Positions 61,344 through 64,000 of a stretch of DNA of 64,000 nucleotides are shown here, one piece after another. The first letter of the stretch is position 1, and the number at the start of each line of letters is the position of its first letter. The DNA comes from Chloroflexota bacterium (lineage in GTDB: Bacteria > Chloroflexota > Anaerolineae > UBA4142), in assembly GCA_023381515.1 (NCBI GenBank), contig JAMCQI010000103.1, forward strand, positions 1 through 64,000, written 5' to 3'. The translations under genes were made by a program, and so were the position numbers. The notes beneath the pieces are model-generated. The model saw only the letters and a list, made by a program, of their open reading frames with translations. It ran no database searches and was not told where the DNA came from.

Positions 61344-62648
61344 ATGGTGAAACTCAAGTTCCCGAGCAGAGCCAGCTCGGTGAAGCACCCGCAGCTGTGG
61401 TCGGGCCTACTTGTCGTTCTCGCGGCCATGGTGGTCACGCCCTCGATTCTTGCCGCAGGGCCGGCCCTAACGATATCCGATTCGCCGAACGCATTCATCG
61501 CGCCCCGCTTGCGTCCTGTCGGTCCCGAAACCGCTGCTGAAGTAATATCTCTCGCGACGCCAGGATTTGCTCCAAATCCCACACCAGATCATGGAGGGAC
61601 TGTCTCACCGGCGACCACTCCATCCCCGGTCGCCTCACAGGTCCCGGCGCTCGCTCCCGCTCTTGCGGGTGCGACTCTCGTTTCCATCCGGTCTGATGCA
61701 CGCGGGCTGCTCCTGACCGTGAATGACCAACCGGTCGTAGTCACGGGAATGGATTACGACGTGAACTACACGTCCCTGCCGGAAGAGACCCGACGAGCCC
61801 TCCACGAGCGCGATTTCCAGATTATGAAGAGCGCGGGAGTTAACGCGATCGTCGGATGGGGTGTGTACGACGAGGTGACTCTGCAGATCGCAAGCGAGTT
61901 TGGGATCGGCGTCATCATGCCTTTCGACCTCGATCCGCAGGGCGCGTATGATAATCAGAACTATAGGAACCAGGTGATGAGCGATTTTCGCGCCTATGTG
62001 GAGCGGTTCAAAGGATTCCCGGCCGTGTGGGCATGGAATCCGGGCGGCGACGAATTGCTTTATCGAATGGACACTCAGCAGCATCGGACGAGTGACAAGC
62101 TCCAAGCAGCCGCGGACTTGCTCGCTCAACTCTCGGCGCTGGCCTATTCGCTCGATCCTGCGCACGTGGATGTCATCAAAGAGCCCCGGGATTTCTATAT
62201 CCCCTACCTCGATGCCGGTCTCAAAAAGATCAGAGCACAGTCAGGGCAGCCCGACCCAAGCCGTTACGTAGTTTTTGGTCTGGACGTATACGGCAAGCCT
62301 GACGATGTCGCGGCGGCGGTCCAGGCGGCGAAACGGAATGCCGAATCACGGATGGGAGTAGCCCTCCTTGTCACCGAGTATGGACCCTTCGAGATGCCGG
62401 CCAAGGATCGCGCGATCGATTACGGCATGATTTGGGATGCCGTGATTGCGAATTGCCCAAACGGTGGATTGGTCTATGTCTTTGGCCCCGATCAGCCGAA
62501 CCCCCAAATGCCAAACCCTTACGATCCGCTCCATCTCCTTCCCAACCCGTTTACCCTGGTAGATAACCAGGGCAAGCCCATCGATGAGACACTGAGCACA
62601 CTGACAGAGAGATACCTTCTAGTCCATAGTTCGAGTTCGTCCCCATAG
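61344..62648 (+). CDS. Secreted TIM-barrel glycosidase-like protein
   Basis: The 434-aa product has a signal peptide or anchor (LVVLAAMVVTPSILAAG), a Pro/Thr linker to about residue 85, then a barrel. FQIMKSAGVNAIVGWGVYDE is the usual second strand of GH2/GH5-like barrels. AVWAWNPGGDE lies at the acid/base position, though the usual NE is altered to DE. LLVTEYGPFE holds a plausible nucleophile Glu. It is therefore glycosidase- or transglycosidase-like, but activity is uncertain. It starts eight bases after the DUF5666 gene and may belong to the same transcript. Confidence 0.72.
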   Translation: MVKLKFPSRASSVKHPQLWSGLLVVLAAMVVTPSILAAGPALTISDSPNAFIAPRLRPVGPETAAEVISLATPGFAPNPTPDHGGTVSPATTPSPVASQVPALAPALAGATLVSIRSDARGLLLTVNDQPVVVTGMDYDVNYTSLPEETRRALHERDFQIMKSAGVNAIVGWGVYDEVTLQIASEFGIGVIMPFDLDPQGAYDNQNYRNQVMSDFRAYVERFKGFPAVWAWNPGGDELLYRMDTQQHRTSDKLQAAADLLAQLSALAYSLDPAHVDVIKEPRDFYIPYLDAGLKKIRAQSGQPDPSRYVVFGLDVYGKPDDVAAAVQAAKRNAESRMGVALLVTEYGPFEMPAKDRAIDYGMIWDAVIANCPNGGLVYVFGPDQPNPQMPNPYDPLHLLPNPFTLVDNQGKPIDETLSTLTERYLLVHSSSSSP

Positions 62649-62844
62649 CTCGCCGCTCTTCTTTCAAAGAGAGGAACAGGACAACGCAAAACCTCCCATG
62701 GGCACGCCCAATGGGAAGTTTGGTTTTACTGCACGCTTGCTGCCATTCGAGAAGGCAAATTTAAAGCATAATCCGTAACAGAGGTATCTGCCTCCCTGTT
62801 CGGCCTTTGGAACTAGTCCACCATGGAAACCCCGACTGGAGCGG
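62649..62844. other. Intergenic region with weak hairpin
   Basis: Near 62687-62731 CCCAT pairs with ATGGG, and the segment ends in TTTGGTTTT, a possible terminator for the barrel-protein gene. No gene is seen. Confidence 0.45.
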
Positions 62845-63615
62845 ATGATGGTCAAAACAACTCATTCCAACAAAAAGATGCGATCGGCGCGGGGCACAAC
62901 AAGGATCAAGGCAGGCAAAGAGAGGAAAATCATTCGCTTGCCCTATGTGAAAAAGATCGGCCGACGCGGGTCCATTAGCATCTGGCAAGTGGACGGCTCT
63001 TTTATTCGCACTCACAAAGACGAAGAGTTCACGAACTACGGCCAACACTTTAGCTTCAAGTACATCCCCGAGGACGAGTTCTGGCTGGATCAGGGCGTCA
63101 GCCCGGAAGAGCAGAAATTCTTCATCAAGCACCTGAGTGTCGAGTACCGTCTGATGAAGAACGGAATGGATGTGGACAGTGCCCGCGAGAAGGCGGACTA
63201 TGTGGAGAGGGAAGAGCGCAAACGGGCGGGGGACGTCCGAAAACTAACCCACAGCGGCCGCGAACTCCCTGATCCTGGCCAAGTGCACCGGCGGTTGTGG
63301 AAAAAGCTTGACAATGGGGTGAGCGTGTGGATCGTCAATGCCCGCCTCGTCCGGAGCGTATTCGACGACGATTTTGCTTCCGGCGGGCACGACTATGTCT
63401 ACGAATACATCCCCGAAAACGAAGTCTGGATCGACGATACGCTCAAAGCGGCCGAGCGGCCTTTTTCTCTCTTGCACGAGCTGCATGAGCGCAATCTGAT
63501 GATCAAGGGGATGGACTACGACCGTGCTCACGCCGAATCGAGCAAGCTGGAGCGACGTTTACGGCGGCACCCCGACGATTTGCACGAGGCACTGGCGCAA
63601 GAAGGATGGGAATAG
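62845..63615 (+). CDS. Hypothetical protein with tandem copies of one domain
   Basis: The 256-aa product has no signal. Two related segments share the pattern W-V, FxxDDxF or KDEEF, YxYxYIPENEVWIDD, then LHExHxRNLMxKGMDYDxA. Copy 1 spans about residues 40-125 (FKYIPEDEFWLDQGV, LMKNGMDVDSAREKADYVE). Copy 2 spans about 160-245 (YEYIPENEVWIDDTL, LHELHERNLMIKGMDYD). The HELHE string is not a proper HExxH zinc motif. The repeat pattern seems to define a family, but I cannot name a function. A divergent receiver gene lies convergent to it. Confidence 0.7.
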   Translation: MMVKTTHSNKKMRSARGTTRIKAGKERKIIRLPYVKKIGRRGSISIWQVDGSFIRTHKDEEFTNYGQHFSFKYIPEDEFWLDQGVSPEEQKFFIKHLSVEYRLMKNGMDVDSAREKADYVEREERKRAGDVRKLTHSGRELPDPGQVHRRLWKKLDNGVSVWIVNARLVRSVFDDDFASGGHDYVYEYIPENEVWIDDTLKAAERPFSLLHELHERNLMIKGMDYDRAHAESSKLERRLRRHPDDLHEALAQEGWE

Positions 63616-63628
63616 AGCGAGGGGTGAT

Positions 63629-63982
63629 CTACGCGGCGACCAGCAGGTCGTTGATCGCGGCATCCAGCATTTCGTGTCGCCCTTGCTTGAGGAAATAGGC
63701 TTTGGTTCCGCTGCCCAATGGCTCAAGAACGAGAACTTCATCTGAACGAGGTGAGATGACGACAAGCTGATCCGGCTGTGCAGGGCGGGACTGGGTTTGG
63801 CCAAGCAACTCTGGAACTGTGACGTCCAGATTGATATCGCGAGCGGTACGGTTCTCGGACCGTGGAACCAATCTCAACGTTCGACCGTTGTTTTTCTGGC
63901 CGGGTGTTTTCGCTCTTTCGAGCAGGCTCTTGACCTCTTGCCGATTGAACTGGTCGTCGTCTACGACCATAATGCGAACCAT
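63629..63982 (-). CDS. Divergent stand-alone receiver-like protein
   Basis: The 117-aa frame begins MVRIMVVDDD (acidic Asp8-Asp10), then a basic insert of about 25 residues (residues 24-48). NLDVTVPELLG carries a phosphoacceptor-like Asp53, VVISPR a Ser77 at the Thr/Ser position, and KAYFLKQG a Lys99. All key receiver positions are present, but the loop and the second strand are altered. There is no output domain, so it would act like CheY or Spo0F or as an inhibitor. GAGG lies upstream of the start near the window edge. The gene appears complete. Confidence 0.65.
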   Translation of the reverse strand: MVRIMVVDDDQFNRQEVKSLLERAKTPGQKNNGRTLRLVPRSENRTARDINLDVTVPELLGQTQSRPAQPDQLVVISPRSDEVLVLEPLGSGTKAYFLKQGRHEMLDAAINDLLVAA

Positions 63983-64000
63983 TTCGCTTGCCTCGTTCGG

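Noticed and set aside
62845..63615. HELHE string as a zinc metalloprotease HExxH site
   Set aside because: The spacing is H-E-L-H-E, not H-E-x-x-H, and no third ligand pattern follows.

Overview
This window looks like a chromosomal segment of a Chloroflexota bacterium (Anaerolineae-like), probably an environmental genome. The reasons are the many lipoproteins whose lipobox Cys is followed by long Ala/Pro/Thr linkers, two giant NB-ARC/TPR transcriptional regulators, several two-component pairs of the NarL type, GC-rich DNA with strong Shine-Dalgarno sites, and many decayed transposases and palindromic intergenic repeats. I found no rRNA, tRNA, CRISPR array or prophage. The taxonomic call is an inference from style, not from a marker gene.

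Layout. 1-4100: repeat-rich start with a small ribbon-helix-helix-like protein carrying an AARKAE tandem repeat, a helix-turn-helix hypothetical, a universal stress protein, an ArsB-type permease and a MITE-like palindrome. 4130-11122: a carbohydrate uptake operon (binding protein, two permeases, ATPase, GH63-like hydrolase) behind the relic of a GntR/LacI-type regulator. 11195-11767: transposase relic joined to a broken DinB gene. 11928-20595 (minus strand): a nitrate respiration operon encoding Rieske protein, cytochrome b, an octaheme HAO-like cytochrome, NapD, NapA, a diheme lipoprotein, NapG- and NapH-like ferredoxins and an FmdE-like protein. Its leader carries a promoter, a multi-stem fold and a terminator hairpin. 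A NarX/NarL-like pair whose sensor has a CxxCH haem motif lies just upstream (21445-24090). 24390-25160: two more transposase relics. 25293-30095 (minus): a branched-chain amino-acid ABC operon with fused LivH-LivM. 30446-34792: a SnoaL-like lipoprotein, a tandem cupredoxin with a berberine-bridge-type FAD oxidase, and small membrane proteins.

35417-49309: an XRE-NB-ARC-TPR regulator, TatA, a truncated isochorismatase beside a decayed integrase, a diacylglycerol-kinase-like lipid kinase, GlsB/YeaQ, a YxFxxD lipoprotein, a second NarX/NarL pair, a candidate small RNA with its own promoter and terminator, a hypothetical, and a BTAD-NB-ARC-TPR regulator. 49444-51126: a membrane-anchored sulfite-oxidase-type molybdoenzyme. 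51316-61335: two mirror-image MacAB-like export modules (fusion protein, permease and DUF5666-like small protein, with one ATPase between them), flanking a secreted repeat protein and an HtrA protease. 61344-64000: a secreted TIM-barrel glycosidase-like protein, a tandem-domain hypothetical and a divergent receiver.

How it works together. The nitrate block is coherent. Quinol is probably oxidised by the Rieske/cytochrome b and/or NapGH, nitrate is reduced by the Tat-exported NapA, and nitrite could go to ammonium through the octaheme protein, because no NrfA or NirK/S is visible. The haem-bearing sensor and its regulator are the natural controllers. The 51-61 kb block looks like an envelope export and stress island built by duplication. 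The two observations I consider most worth a second look are the nitrate-operon leader RNA and the mirror-image MacAB island.
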